Counted from the first letter of the stretch, positions 28,810 through 37,297 are shown. The stretch is 64,000 nucleotides of DNA from Vibrio hannami (GCF_029589055.1 NZ_JARQZP010000006.1:310001-374000); one strand, 5' to 3'. The notes: generated by a model from the sequence alone, not told the origin. Numbers and translations: made by a program.

Positions 28810-29756
28810 ATGAAGGCTAAATCTAAACTGCCTCGGTCAGCAGTATTTGCGTTTACGCTGATATCAATAGGGTATGTATTTTTGGGATCTTTTTTCTCAG
28901 ACCACATACCCCGTGAGTTGGTGGCTAACCTAGATTTGTTAGATGGGCTGGTTTTGTTTTTTCTTTTTTCTTCTAGCATCTTTCTTCGCTATGTTCGGTG
29001 GCATGCGTTAATGACCAGTCATCATTGCGATCATCGTTTTATTAGTGGTATGTTTTTCTATATTGCTGGGTTTGCTTATACTGCAACGCCGGGTAAGGTA
29101 GGTGAATTATCCAGAGTTGTTTATTACCAGGGGTTGGAATATCCTCGGATAAGGTTATCTCTAGTTTTGTGATAGAGCGATTTTTTGACCTATTGGTGGT
29201 GCTAGCGTTAGCTGGCCTTGTGTTCTTCAGCTTTCCAAGCTTGAAGGTTGTTGCTGTCTCTATAGTGGCTATTATCGGCATGCTTGTTTTTATCACAATA
29301 AAAATATCGATAAGTAGGCGATTGTGTAAAAACATACGGAAGCTGAATAATCGATACTCCATCAGACTTGCTCTACTCACTTATAAAGTCCTATTAAATG
29401 TTAATAGAAGCCTCAACTTAAGTCTTAGTATTATGTGTGTCAGCTTAGGTATCGCCGCATGGAGTCTGACTGCGCTTACATTAGTATATTGTTGTTTCGT
29501 GTTTGATTTGGCAGTGCCCTTTGCATCGGCTTTCTCTGTATACCCTGCAGCAATGCTTTCTGGCGCGGTATCTTTTTTGCCCGGCGGTATTGGTGTTACA
29601 GAAGGGGCTATCGTATACCTGCTCAACCAGTTTGATATTTCTCCGTCAATCGGAGGGTTTGTCGCGTTGGTCGTCAGGTTTTCGACATTGTGGCTGGCAA
29701 TGTTGTTTGGTCTGATAGCAACGTCCCTCTCTGGCTTGTATATTCTAAGAAAATGA
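28810..29756 (+). CDS. UPF0104 / LPG-synthase-type transmembrane protein, interrupted by a 1-base frame break
   Basis: The first frame (to 29172) gives 120 residues including FAYTATPGKVGELSRVVYYQ, the conserved PGKxGE-type motif of this family. The second (from a GTG at 29169) starts IERFFDLLVVLALAGLV and ends the protein with SFLPGGIGVTEGAIVYLL. Adding one T at the TTTT of 29165-29168 yields one 315-residue polytopic protein of normal length with about eight helices. A GTGA stop/start overlap could mimic two coupled genes, but the two halves are one family domain. Members include lipid-handling and flippase-like proteins such as archaeal AglD relatives; here a lipid-sugar role is inferred. 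Confidence 0.8.
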
Positions 29757-29809
29757 ACACAGCCTTAACTCTATAACGATGTAATTCTTCTGATATTATT
29801 GTTTGCCCG

Positions 29810-29852
29810 GTACATAGTTTTTCAGTTTTTCTCTATGTACTGATAATTTTTT
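29810..29852 (+). terminator. Candidate terminator between the UPF0104 gene and the next GT2 gene
   Basis: GTACATAG (29810-29817) pairs with CTATGTAC (29833-29840) over a 15-nt T-rich loop; TGATAATTTTTT follows. It would end the SDR-FAD-GtrA-UPF0104 transcript. The long loop lowers confidence. Confidence 0.45.
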
Positions 29853-29892
29853 ACTGTTAAATATAACCCTTTGTAGACTATAGGAGTGCTCT

Positions 29893-30807
29893 TTGTCGAT
29901 CACGTCAATTATTGTTACCTTTCAACCAGAATTATCGAGTGTGGAGCAATTATTAACTGCTTGTCAGTCACATGGAAACAACGTCATTGTTGTTGATAAT
30001 GGTAGCGAAAACGCCGAGGAGCTTGCAGAAGTTTGCCAATCGTTTGAGTACGTGAATTTTATTCGCCTCGGTGACAACCTGGGTATTGCTACAGCACAAA
30101 ATATAGCGATCAAGCAATTGCGAACTGATAAAGACGACCTTATCGTATTTTTTGATCAAGATTCATCGATTGGTAGCGATTACTTGATGGCAGTCGAACA
30201 AACTTATCAGAAGCTAGAAAATGAATTTGGCCGAGAGGTCATAATAGGGCCCAGATTTTATAATCGCGTTTCTCAGTTTGAGTATCCAGTAATAAAATTG
30301 AACAAATTAGGTCGAAGACGAAAACTGTACCCTAGTCAGTTTACCCATCCGATCGAAGCTTCTTGCATCATTTCTTCGGGAATGGCAGTCAAAAAGAAAA
30401 TCCTAGATCAAGTGGGGTTGATGGAAGAGTCTTTGTTCATAGATTATGTTGATACAGAGTGGTGTCTAAGGGCTAAGCATCTTGGAATTCTTATATTAGT
30501 CGCTCCACAATTGGTTATGGAGCATGAAATAGGCTCCAACAATTTGAAATTTTTGAAATGGCGCGTTCCTGTTCACTCATCAGCAAGGCGATACTATCGT
30601 ATTCGGAACTCGTTTATTCTTACTAATTATTCGTACATTCCTAAACTGACGAGCTTTAGAGAAGTAGTATTTTCAATTGTGCATCAGGTATTTCTTATTG
30701 CATTCACAGATGAAAAAAAAGGGCACTTGAAGTCCCTGATTCGCGGTGTGAGAGATGGCATTTCTTATTCTAGAGCTAAACGTCGTAATTCAAGTTCCCC
30801 AATGTAG
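29893..30807 (+). CDS. Rhamnosyltransferase-like GT2 (RfbF/TIGR01556 type)
   Basis: A 304-residue GT-A enzyme starting at TTG behind a strong TAGGAGTG ribosome site. ITSIIVTFQPELSSVEQLL is the nucleotide-binding start, LIVFFDQDSSIGSDYL carries the DQD metal motif characteristic of rhamnosyltransferases, and FIDYVDTEWCLRAKHLG the acceptor-side Asp-Thr-Glu-Trp motif. It would use dTDP-L-rhamnose from RmlABCD for O-antigen chain growth. It overlaps the opposite-strand GT2 gene tail to tail by 18 nt. Confidence 0.85.
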   Translation: MSITSIIVTFQPELSSVEQLLTACQSHGNNVIVVDNGSENAEELAEVCQSFEYVNFIRLGDNLGIATAQNIAIKQLRTDKDDLIVFFDQDSSIGSDYLMAVEQTYQKLENEFGREVIIGPRFYNRVSQFEYPVIKLNKLGRRRKLYPSQFTHPIEASCIISSGMAVKKKILDQVGLMEESLFIDYVDTEWCLRAKHLGILILVAPQLVMEHEIGSNNLKFLKWRVPVHSSARRYYRIRNSFILTNYSYIPKLTSFREVVFSIVHQVFLIAFTDEKKGHLKSLIRGVRDGISYSRAKRRNSSSPM

Positions 30808-31548
30808 CTGAACTTGGTACCGTAAAGAACTTTTCCAATACCAGATAAAATGCATTGATAGAAGTTGTCTATTTTGATGCGATGCGAAATGGACAGCTTT
30901 GACATCTGGAAAATAGTAAACATTCAAATTGTGTTTATTTGCTCGTGTGCATATGTCGGCGTCCTCAAAGTACATGAAGTAACTTTCGTCAAACCCGCTC
31001 AACTTTTCAAAGCTGTTGACTGTAAATAGTAGAAAGGAACCTGCCGCCCACTCAACTTTCACCGGTTCCTTTATTTTACTTTTATCGTAGATATCGTTTC
31101 TTCGCATTCCTATCAAAGACTTGAGCGGTGACAATAAACTAGGGTAACGGCGGATTGAGTTGTCGTATTTATTGAATGTTTTATCCGTATACAGGTTGAT
31201 AGCTGAGATGTCAGCTTGGTAGTTACTTGCTTGCTCTATTAGATCTGACAAACTGGATAGTTCGAGCTCAACATCAGGATTTAACACCAGGAAAAAGTCA
31301 TCTTTAGACATACCAAGCTCTTGTTTAGCGAAACGAAAAACCTCATTGTTATTTGCTCCGAAGCCTTTAGGTTGAGCTCCAACAAGTAAGTAAATGCCAG
31401 ACTCGTTACAGTAATTGATTAGTGATTCTGTTGGCTTAGTATTGGCCTTGACCACTACTTTATAGTATTTTGCCAAGCTTTTTAGCGTGTCACTATTAGC
31501 AATCATGTCATCATGCTGGTGGCTTACAACGGAAATATATAAGGTCAT
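30790..31548 (-). CDS. WbbL-like rhamnosyltransferase (GT2)
   Basis: A 252-residue GT2 enzyme. FFLVLNPDVELELSSLSDL contains the NPD motif, VEWAAGSFLLFTVNSFEKL the WxxGS(A)-type acceptor loop, and YFMYFEDADICTRANKHN the EDxDxCxR motif, together the pattern of WbbL-type enzymes that attach rhamnose to a lipid-linked HexNAc. Its start overlaps the stop of the dehydratase gene (ATGA), pairing the second chain sugar with synthesis of the first. Acceptor identity is inferred. Confidence 0.82.
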   Translation of the reverse strand: MTLYISVVSHQHDDMIANSDTLKSLAKYYKVVVKANTKPTESLINYCNESGIYLLVGAQPKGFGANNNEVFRFAKQELGMSKDDFFLVLNPDVELELSSLSDLIEQASNYQADISAINLYTDKTFNKYDNSIRRYPSLLSPLKSLIGMRRNDIYDKSKIKEPVKVEWAAGSFLLFTVNSFEKLSGFDESYFMYFEDADICTRANKHNLNVYYFPDVKAVHFASHQNRQLLSMHFIWYWKSSLRYQVQLHWGT

Positions 31549-33416
31549 GCGTTTTTATTCCGAGTATAACCAGTTGGGGCTTCCAACAATATTCTCTTTA
31601 TACATTCCACATCAAAGTCATGACAACATGAATCTAGCTGATCTAACAACGGCTCCATTTCTACCCAACTCAACTTATCTTCCTTAGCGGTCATGATCTT
31701 TTGATGGCTTGTACCTTCTACATTTTCTCCAATAAGCAATTCTTCGTAGAGCTTTTCACCTGGGCGAAGGCCAACAAAGTTGATTTTGATGTCTCCCTCT
31801 TCTGGCTCTGCGTCAATTATTTCTTTGAAACCCATCAGGTGAATCATACGCTTAGCGAGGTCTAGAATTTTTACTGGTTCACCCATGTCTAAGACAAACA
31901 CTTGTCCGTTATGTCCCATTGCTCCTGCTTGAATTACGAGCTGAGCAGCTTCAGGGATTAGCATAAAATAACGAATTATATCGGGGTGAGTTACGGTAAC
32001 CGGGCCGCCTTTGCGTATTTGTTTTTTAAATAGAGGGACAACTGAGCCTGATGAACCAAGTACGTTACCAAAGCGAACCATAGTAAAGGTTGTTGAGCAG
32101 TCTTTATCTGCCAAGGCTTGTAAAACAAGCTCTGCCATTCGCTTGCTCGCACCCATAATGTTAGTTGGTCGGACAGCTTTGTCTGTTGATATTAAAGTAA
32201 AGTTTTCGACTCCTGCTTCTAGAGCAGCCTCAGCGGTTGCTAGCGTACCAAATACGTTGTTTCGTATACCTTCAACAATATTATCTTCTACTATTGGGAC
32301 GTGCTTATAAGCGGCGGCATGATATACAGTATGTACATTGTGTGCATTAAGCATATTAAGAACACGGTTCTTTCTTTGTACTGTACCTAAAGTAGCCACT
32401 ATTTTGGTATCAGACTTTAAGTTGGACTTTATATTCTTAAGCTCTTGATCAATCGAATAAAGGTTGTACTCATTTAGCTCAAAAAGAACCAGAGTCTTAG
32501 GTTTCTGAGTTAGAATTTGTCGGCATAATTCTGAACCTATTGAGCCACCGGCTCCTGTAACCATTACATTTTTGCCTGTAATATTTTTTGAAAGCAGTTG
32601 CTCATCGGGATCTACTGGAGCTCTTCCAAGCAAATCAGCGACGTCAAGATCTTTAACATCTGTTAAGTGGGCTTTGCCTGTAGCTATATCTTCCACCGAT
32701 GGGACCGATTGAATCTCGATAGGCCAGGTGGATAGTTTTTCAACCAATCGTAACCGCTTACCTTTATTGATATTGTTGATGGCTAATAGCAGTTTAACCG
32801 GTTCATATAAAGAGCTAAGCTTCTCAAATTCACTACTATGGTGAACTCGTATCCCAAAAATAATTTGGCCAGCTTTACTTTTGTCATCGTCTAGCATGGC
32901 TACAGGGTGGTATTCTCCTCCCTGAGTTAGTGCGTATGCTAACTCTCGGCCTGTGGCTCCTGCGCCATAAATAAATACGTTCGGTTTTTGTCGTTTGTAG
33001 TAGTGATAGTAAACCGCACGGATAAAAATTCTTGGGCCACCCAAAGTCAGTACTGCAAGGCCAGCATATATAAAGGGAACACTTCTAGGGACAAATGACT
33101 TAAAAAAGAAGCTGCTTACTGCGAGAGTAACGGTCGAAATTATTACTGCAAAAAAAATGTTTCCCAATGCTGGGATTGTCATATAACGAAGCACAGCACG
33201 ATACATACCCAGCTTCACGAAGCAATAAAGCGTGACACCTAGTGTAAGAAGCATACTTCCAACTTCTTCGACACCAATATCAAAGCTATATACTCCCAGC
33301 CTTACAGCAATTGCTAAGTAAAGAGAAAAAATGATCGCTAGAATATCGTATATGATGCTGATAATTCGTTTATTTCTTCGAGAAGCATCGAGCAAAAATT
33401 GAACTGGTGTAAACAT
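31545..33416 (-). CDS. Membrane-bound nucleotide-sugar 4,6-dehydratase (WbpM/CapD-like)
   Basis: A 623-residue protein. Four N-terminal helices span about residues 15-110, a first Rossmann-like region follows (VFIYGAGATGRELAYAL), and the catalytic SDR domain starts with NVMVTGAGGSIGSELCRQIL. Key segments are YHAAAYKHVPIVEDN, LISTDKAVRPTNIMGASKR with the modified Met-x3-Lys catalytic pair of WbpM-type enzymes, and GEPVKILDLAKRMI. It converts UDP-GlcNAc to UDP-4-keto-6-deoxy-GlcNAc. The reductase and phosphoglycosyl transferase genes lie across the divergent promoter region. Confidence 0.92.
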   Translation of the reverse strand: MFTPVQFLLDASRRNKRIISIIYDILAIIFSLYLAIAVRLGVYSFDIGVEEVGSMLLTLGVTLYCFVKLGMYRAVLRYMTIPALGNIFFAVIISTVTLAVSSFFFKSFVPRSVPFIYAGLAVLTLGGPRIFIRAVYYHYYKRQKPNVFIYGAGATGRELAYALTQGGEYHPVAMLDDDKSKAGQIIFGIRVHHSSEFEKLSSLYEPVKLLLAINNINKGKRLRLVEKLSTWPIEIQSVPSVEDIATGKAHLTDVKDLDVADLLGRAPVDPDEQLLSKNITGKNVMVTGAGGSIGSELCRQILTQKPKTLVLFELNEYNLYSIDQELKNIKSNLKSDTKIVATLGTVQRKNRVLNMLNAHNVHTVYHAAAYKHVPIVEDNIVEGIRNNVFGTLATAEAALEAGVENFTLISTDKAVRPTNIMGASKRMAELVLQALADKDCSTTFTMVRFGNVLGSSGSVVPLFKKQIRKGGPVTVTHPDIIRYFMLIPEAAQLVIQAGAMGHNGQVFVLDMGEPVKILDLAKRMIHLMGFKEIIDAEPEEGDIKINFVGLRPGEKLYEELLIGENVEGTSHQKIMTAKEDKLSWVEMEPLLDQLDSCCHDFDVECIKRILLEAPTGYTRNKNA

Positions 33417-33578
33417 CTAAAGCCTGGATTTGTTGTTCATCTAATAATTGTTATCGGCGGTATTGTAGACCGCTTGAGTAGTCACTGCTAGCAAAATAGC
33501 AATTTGTGGTTTTCGTTTTGTGTATTACTCACTAAACTAACCTCATTTTTAAACTATAACTTCAACTTGTAGGTTGTT
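33417..33578. promoter_or_regulatory. Divergent intergenic region between dehydratase and 4-ketoreductase genes
   Basis: A 162-bp AT-rich spacer feeding genes in both directions. It includes a small hairpin, GCGGT and ACCGC around ATTGTAG (33458-33474 approximately). The TTG start at 33579 has only a weak AGGTTG ribosome site. No clear promoter hexamers were identified. Confidence 0.4.
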
Positions 33579-34544
33579 TTGAAAGTTCTGATTACAGGTA
33601 GTACAGGTTTTGTCGGTAAGGAAGTAGCGGCTGTGGCTGCCAGTAAGCACTGGCATTGTATCTTGAATAAGCGTGCAGATAGTAAAGGTGCCTTAACTGA
33701 ACGCGTTAATGGAAACGTTGTTCACAAGAACGTTTCTTCAGACGAAAATTGGAAAGGTTGCTTTGATGGTGTCGATTGCATCATTCACTGCGCTGCTCGA
33801 GTTCATCAAATGAAGGAAAGCGATACTGATGCTCTTTCTGCTTACAAGGAAGTAAATACCCTGGGAACGCTTAATCTTGCCAGGCAGGCTGCTGAGGCTG
33901 GAGTGAAACGATTTGTTTTCCTGAGCTCAATAAAGGTAAATGGAGAATTAACGCAGCCTGGTGAGTCTTTCAGAGTAGATGTGGAGCGGTTACCTGAAGA
34001 CCCATATGGGCTGAGTAAATTTGAAGCCGAACAGGGGTTGAAAGAGCTTTCAAATAGTAGTGATATGGAAGTTGTTATAATTCGCCTGCCACTAGTTTAT
34101 GGTCCAGGTGTAAAAGCCAACTTTCTCTCTATGATTCGTTGGGTGGAGAAGGGAATTCCGTTACCATTGCGAAGTATCAATAATCGAAGAAGTATGGTGT
34201 TTCTGGATAATCTTGTGGATTTGATTATTAAGTGTTCAGAGCACCCTAATGCAGCCAATAAAACTTTCTTAGTTTCGGATGATAATGATGTATCTCTGTC
34301 GTCTTTGTTAGCTATGATTGCTAAATCACTTGGTCAAAAAAATATGATGTTTCCATTCCCCGGTAGCTTATTGAAACTCGCTACAACGCTGGTAGGGAAA
34401 CCAGACATCGGAACAAGGCTTTGTGGTAACTTGCAATTAGATATATCCAAAACTAAAAGCGAGTTAGACTGGCTACCTCCATACTCTGTTGAACAGGGCA
34501 TCCAGAAAACAGTAGATGACTATTTGAAGAATAAAACATTATGA
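33579..34544 (+). CDS. UDP-4-keto-6-deoxy-HexNAc 4-reductase-like SDR
   Basis: A 321-residue extended SDR with TTG start. It opens MKVLITGSTGFVGKEVAAVA, has CIIHCAARVHQM, FLSSIKVNGE and the catalytic DPYGLSKFEAEQGL, then RLPLVYGPGVKANFLSM. This pattern matches WbpV/WreQ-type reductases that give UDP-QuiNAc or UDP-FucNAc after a CapD/WbpM dehydratase. It overlaps the phosphoglycosyl transferase gene by ATGA, which would use the product. The epimer (quino or fuco) cannot be told from sequence. Confidence 0.82.
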   Translation: MKVLITGSTGFVGKEVAAVAASKHWHCILNKRADSKGALTERVNGNVVHKNVSSDENWKGCFDGVDCIIHCAARVHQMKESDTDALSAYKEVNTLGTLNLARQAAEAGVKRFVFLSSIKVNGELTQPGESFRVDVERLPEDPYGLSKFEAEQGLKELSNSSDMEVVIIRLPLVYGPGVKANFLSMIRWVEKGIPLPLRSINNRRSMVFLDNLVDLIIKCSEHPNAANKTFLVSDDNDVSLSSLLAMIAKSLGQKNMMFPFPGSLLKLATTLVGKPDIGTRLCGNLQLDISKTKSELDWLPPYSVEQGIQKTVDDYLKNKTL

Positions 34545-35086
34545 CACGTATTTTTGATTTTCTATTTTCCTTTTTCGGCCTTCTATTCCTTTGGCCAGTT
34601 TTAGTTGTTGTTTGTGTGCTGGGTTATTTTGACACCAGATCGCCAGTCTTTACTCAGAAAAGGGTTGGTAAAGACCAGAAAGAATTCACTTTAATCAAGT
34701 TCAGAACGATGCCTGTGGGAACTAAGTCCGTTGCAACTCATGAGGTGGGGAAAAGTTCAGTCACCAAATTTGGCTCTTTCCTTCGCAAGACAAAGTTAGA
34801 TGAACTGCCTCAATTGATTAATGTTGTGAAAGGTGAAATGAGTCTTGTTGGTCCAAGACCTTGCTTGTTTAACCAGGTCGAGCTTATCGATGAGCGACAG
34901 TCTAGGGGAGTATTTGATGTTCTGCCCGGTATCACGGGGTTGGCACAGGTCAATGAAATAGATATGTCTACCCCAAAAAAGCTAGCAGAGTGGGATCAAA
35001 AGATGATTAAAACGATGACAGTGAAAAAATATTTTACCTACATCATTCAAACGGTATTGGGCAAAGGAGCTGGAGATAGAGTCTGA
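34541..35086 (+). CDS. Initiating phosphoglycosyl transferase (PglC/WcaJ-type monotopic)
   Basis: A 181-residue bacterial sugar transferase. One N-terminal re-entrant hydrophobic segment (about 4-28) is followed by SPVFTQKRVGKDQKEFTLIK, FLRKTKLDELPQLINVVKGE with the catalytic Asp-Glu pair, and MSLVGPRPCLF. It transfers a sugar-1-phosphate, probably QuiNAc or FucNAc given its neighbours, to undecaprenyl phosphate, starting the O-antigen chain. It is a minimal-length member of the family. Confidence 0.9.
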   Translation: MTRIFDFLFSFFGLLFLWPVLVVVCVLGYFDTRSPVFTQKRVGKDQKEFTLIKFRTMPVGTKSVATHEVGKSSVTKFGSFLRKTKLDELPQLINVVKGEMSLVGPRPCLFNQVELIDERQSRGVFDVLPGITGLAQVNEIDMSTPKKLAEWDQKMIKTMTVKKYFTYIIQTVLGKGAGDRV

Positions 35087-35153
35087 TTACTTATCTTCTG
35101 AGATATCACTCTATAAATCTCCTTACCAAAAATTAACCTAGGTAGAATATTAG

Positions 35154-35188
35154 TATTGTGATCCAGTGTACTAGCTAGGATCACAATA
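35154..35188 (+). promoter_or_regulatory. 11-bp leader hairpin enclosing the rjg ribosome site
   Basis: TATTGTGATCC (35154-35164) pairs perfectly with GGATCACAATA (35178-35188) over a 13-nt loop. The only Shine-Dalgarno-like sequence, AGGA at 35177-35180, lies in the 3' arm and the ATG at 35188 abuts it, so folding would block translation initiation. It could mediate autoregulation by the putative RNase encoded downstream, or serve as a DNA palindrome for a regulator. Confidence 0.6.
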
Positions 35189-36507
35189 TGCACCTAACCC
35201 ATCACGGCGGTAAAAACACAGTAACCGGTTCTTGCCACGAGCTGAGATACGAAAACCACAGCATCCTTATAGATTGCGGCCAGTTTCAAGGTAAGGATTC
35301 AAAACCGTTAGATATAGATTTTCCTGTAAAACACGTTCAGGCTCTTATCGTAACGCATGCTCATATAGATCACATTGGCAGAATTCCCTGGTTATTAGCT
35401 ACCGGATTTAAAGGTTCAATAATCTGTACACCGGCAACAGCTGAGTTGATTCCCTTGATGCTGGATGATGGACTTAAGCTTAACCTTGGGATGAAAGAGG
35501 TTAGTCGCGAAAGAGTTCTGAGTCTGATAAAGTCTAGAATCTTCCCGGTTGATTATGGAAAGTGGCATCGAATAAAGGGTAATAATCTATATTGCAGATT
35601 TCAGCCTGCAGGTCATATTCTTGGTTCTGCTTATGTTGAGATTAAGCTTCCAAATGATAAGGTTGTCGTTTTTTCTGGTGACCTAGGTCCTTCCAATACT
35701 CCTTTACTTCCAGATCCTGCTCCCCCTATGCGAGCAGATTATCTTGTCCTCGAATCAACATATGGCAATAGAAATCACGAGAGCGTTGCACAACGTTCTG
35801 GACGTTTAAGAGAGATAATTAACCGGTCTCTATCGGATGGTGGCGCGATAATTATTCCTGCATTTAGTGTTGGTCGTACTCAGGAGCTGCTGTTTGATAT
35901 TGAATCACTAATCTATTCTTCGGAAATTGAACGTAATATTCCTATTATTCTCGACTCCCCGATGGCTGAAAGGGTGACTAAGTCATATCGAAGGTATAAA
36001 AAGCTATGGGGTAGGGAAGCCAAAAGAAAGGTAGCAGATCAGCGTCACCCGCTGGCATTTGAGCAGTGTACGGTAATCAGTGACTACAGAAAGCACCTTG
36101 CGGTTGTTAACCGATTAGCATCAACTGGCGAACCAGCAATTGTGGTTGCAGCTTCTGGCATGTGTGAAGGTGGTAGAGTAATGGCCTACCTCAAAGAGCT
36201 TTTACCAGACTTTCGTACAGATATTATCTTTTCGGGTTATCAGGCTGAGGGCACGTTAGGGAGAATGATTCAGTCTGGTTTTGAACAGATTGAAATCGAT
36301 GGTGAAGCAGTTCGTATAAATGCTCATATTCATACTATGTCTGGTTATTCCGCACATGCAGATCAGCAAGACCTGATTAAGTTTGTAAAAGGGATTAGTA
36401 AGGCACCGAAAGAAATCCACCTGATTCACGGTGATGACGAGCCCAAAAGAGGGTTGCGTTCCACGCTTATCAAAGAGGGCTACGCTCGAGAGAGCGTCAT
36501 CATCTAA
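35188..36507 (+). CDS. rjg: Metallo-beta-lactamase/beta-CASP protein, right-junction gene of the O-antigen locus
   Basis: A 439-residue beta-CASP metallo-hydrolase, related to mRNA 3'-end processing nucleases. HAHIDH (about residues 57-62) is the zinc-binding motif; GHILGSAYVEI, SGDLG, ESTYGNR and PAFSVGRTQELL follow in family order, with VAASGMCEGGRVMAYLK and a late HIHTMSGYSAHADQQ as the beta-CASP and final His motifs. In vibrios rjg flanks the O-antigen cluster on the side opposite hldD. It has no evident role in glycan synthesis. Its leader hairpin is described separately. Confidence 0.92.
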   Translation: MHLTHHGGKNTVTGSCHELRYENHSILIDCGQFQGKDSKPLDIDFPVKHVQALIVTHAHIDHIGRIPWLLATGFKGSIICTPATAELIPLMLDDGLKLNLGMKEVSRERVLSLIKSRIFPVDYGKWHRIKGNNLYCRFQPAGHILGSAYVEIKLPNDKVVVFSGDLGPSNTPLLPDPAPPMRADYLVLESTYGNRNHESVAQRSGRLREIINRSLSDGGAIIIPAFSVGRTQELLFDIESLIYSSEIERNIPIILDSPMAERVTKSYRRYKKLWGREAKRKVADQRHPLAFEQCTVISDYRKHLAVVNRLASTGEPAIVVAASGMCEGGRVMAYLKELLPDFRTDIIFSGYQAEGTLGRMIQSGFEQIEIDGEAVRINAHIHTMSGYSAHADQQDLIKFVKGISKAPKEIHLIHGDDEPKRGLRSTLIKEGYARESVII

Positions 36508-36594
36508 AGTAAATATTCAGTTTTCGTAATAGTTCCTTTTCGTTCCATGACTTTGTTCATATACTTACCTTAATACATTGAAGTAAGGGATATT

Positions 36595-37233
36595 ATGAAG
36601 ACGCGTGAAAAGATTGTACTTGCCGCGCTTGAGCTATTTAATGAGCATGGTGAGCGAAACATCACCACAAACCATATTGCTGCTCATATCGATATTAGCC
36701 CTGGGAACCTGTACTACCATTTTCGCAATAAGCAGGAAATTGTAAGGGAGATCTTTGAAAGTTACTCTGAGGAGTTGCTTGAGCGTTTTACTCCGGTGGG
36801 AACCCAGGAAGAAGATCTGGTCCTGCTAAAACGTTATATGGACTCCGTGTTTGCATTGATGTGGAAATACCGTTTCTTCTATGCCAACTTGCCAGAGATT
36901 CTTCAAAGAGACACGATTCTGCACCAAAAATACCTGGCTGTTCAGGAAAAGATGCAGGCGAATATTGCTTCTATTTTTAAGATGTTTATAGACAGGGATT
37001 TACTTAAGGTCAGCGAGGCTGATGGAAAGTCTTTGGTGACCTCTTTGCACCTAGTCGCTACTAGCTGGTTGAGCTATCGGGCGGCAATGTCCCAGGAAGC
37101 AAAAATCACTGAGCAGATTATTCATCAAGGGGTATTGCAGTTGATATCTATCGTCAAACCGCACGCCACCACCGCTGGCCTAGAACAGGTACAACTGATT
37201 GAAGATGGCATAAAAGCCATGCACGCTAACTAG
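36595..37233 (+). CDS. TetR/AcrR-family transcriptional regulator
   Basis: A 212-residue regulator. The N-terminal helix-turn-helix is NITTNHIAAHIDISPGNLYY with HFRNKQEIVREIFE, the standard TetR end motif. The C-terminal ligand domain is helical and resembles a fatty-acid or stress-type regulator without clear ligand clues. It is preceded by a strong AAGTAAGGGAT ribosome region. Targets cannot be deduced; it may regulate itself or unlinked genes. Confidence 0.88.
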   Translation: MKTREKIVLAALELFNEHGERNITTNHIAAHIDISPGNLYYHFRNKQEIVREIFESYSEELLERFTPVGTQEEDLVLLKRYMDSVFALMWKYRFFYANLPEILQRDTILHQKYLAVQEKMQANIASIFKMFIDRDLLKVSEADGKSLVTSLHLVATSWLSYRAAMSQEAKITEQIIHQGVLQLISIVKPHATTAGLEQVQLIEDGIKAMHAN

Positions 37234-37261
37234 GTTACAGGTTACAGGTTACAGGTTACAG
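37233..37261. repeat. Heptamer tandem repeat GGTTACA x4
   Basis: Four exact copies of GGTTACA begin at the last base of the TetR stop codon. A longer array of the related unit GGGTTAC occurs at 53583. The unit is not a multiple of three, so any open frame through it is an artefact. Confidence 0.9.
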
Positions 37262-37273
37262 TATGAGCAGTCA

Positions 37274-37297
37274 GATTCCCGCCTTTGCGGGAATCAC
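37274..37297. repeat. REP-like palindrome between the TetR gene and metJ
   Basis: GATTCCCGC and GCGGGAATC form a 9-bp stem around CTTT; a second small hairpin ATCAC-TTC-GTGAT follows. It sits between convergent genes and could end transcription. The same element with compensating base changes is found at 41574. Confidence 0.7.

Noticed and set aside
29169-29756. Separate gene starting at GTG after a coupled upstream gene
   Set aside because: The two frames are halves of one UPF0104 domain and a single T restores normal length, so a frame break is more likely.
33456-33462. GGCGGTA resembling the RfaH ops element
   Set aside because: The match ends before the required GC/TG part of the ops core, and it lies in a divergent spacer rather than ahead of the main rml operon.
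35154-35188. TGTGATCC...GGATCACA as a CRP site
   Set aside because: The half-sites are much too far apart for the CRP consensus (TGTGA-N6-TCACA); a leader hairpin explains it better.
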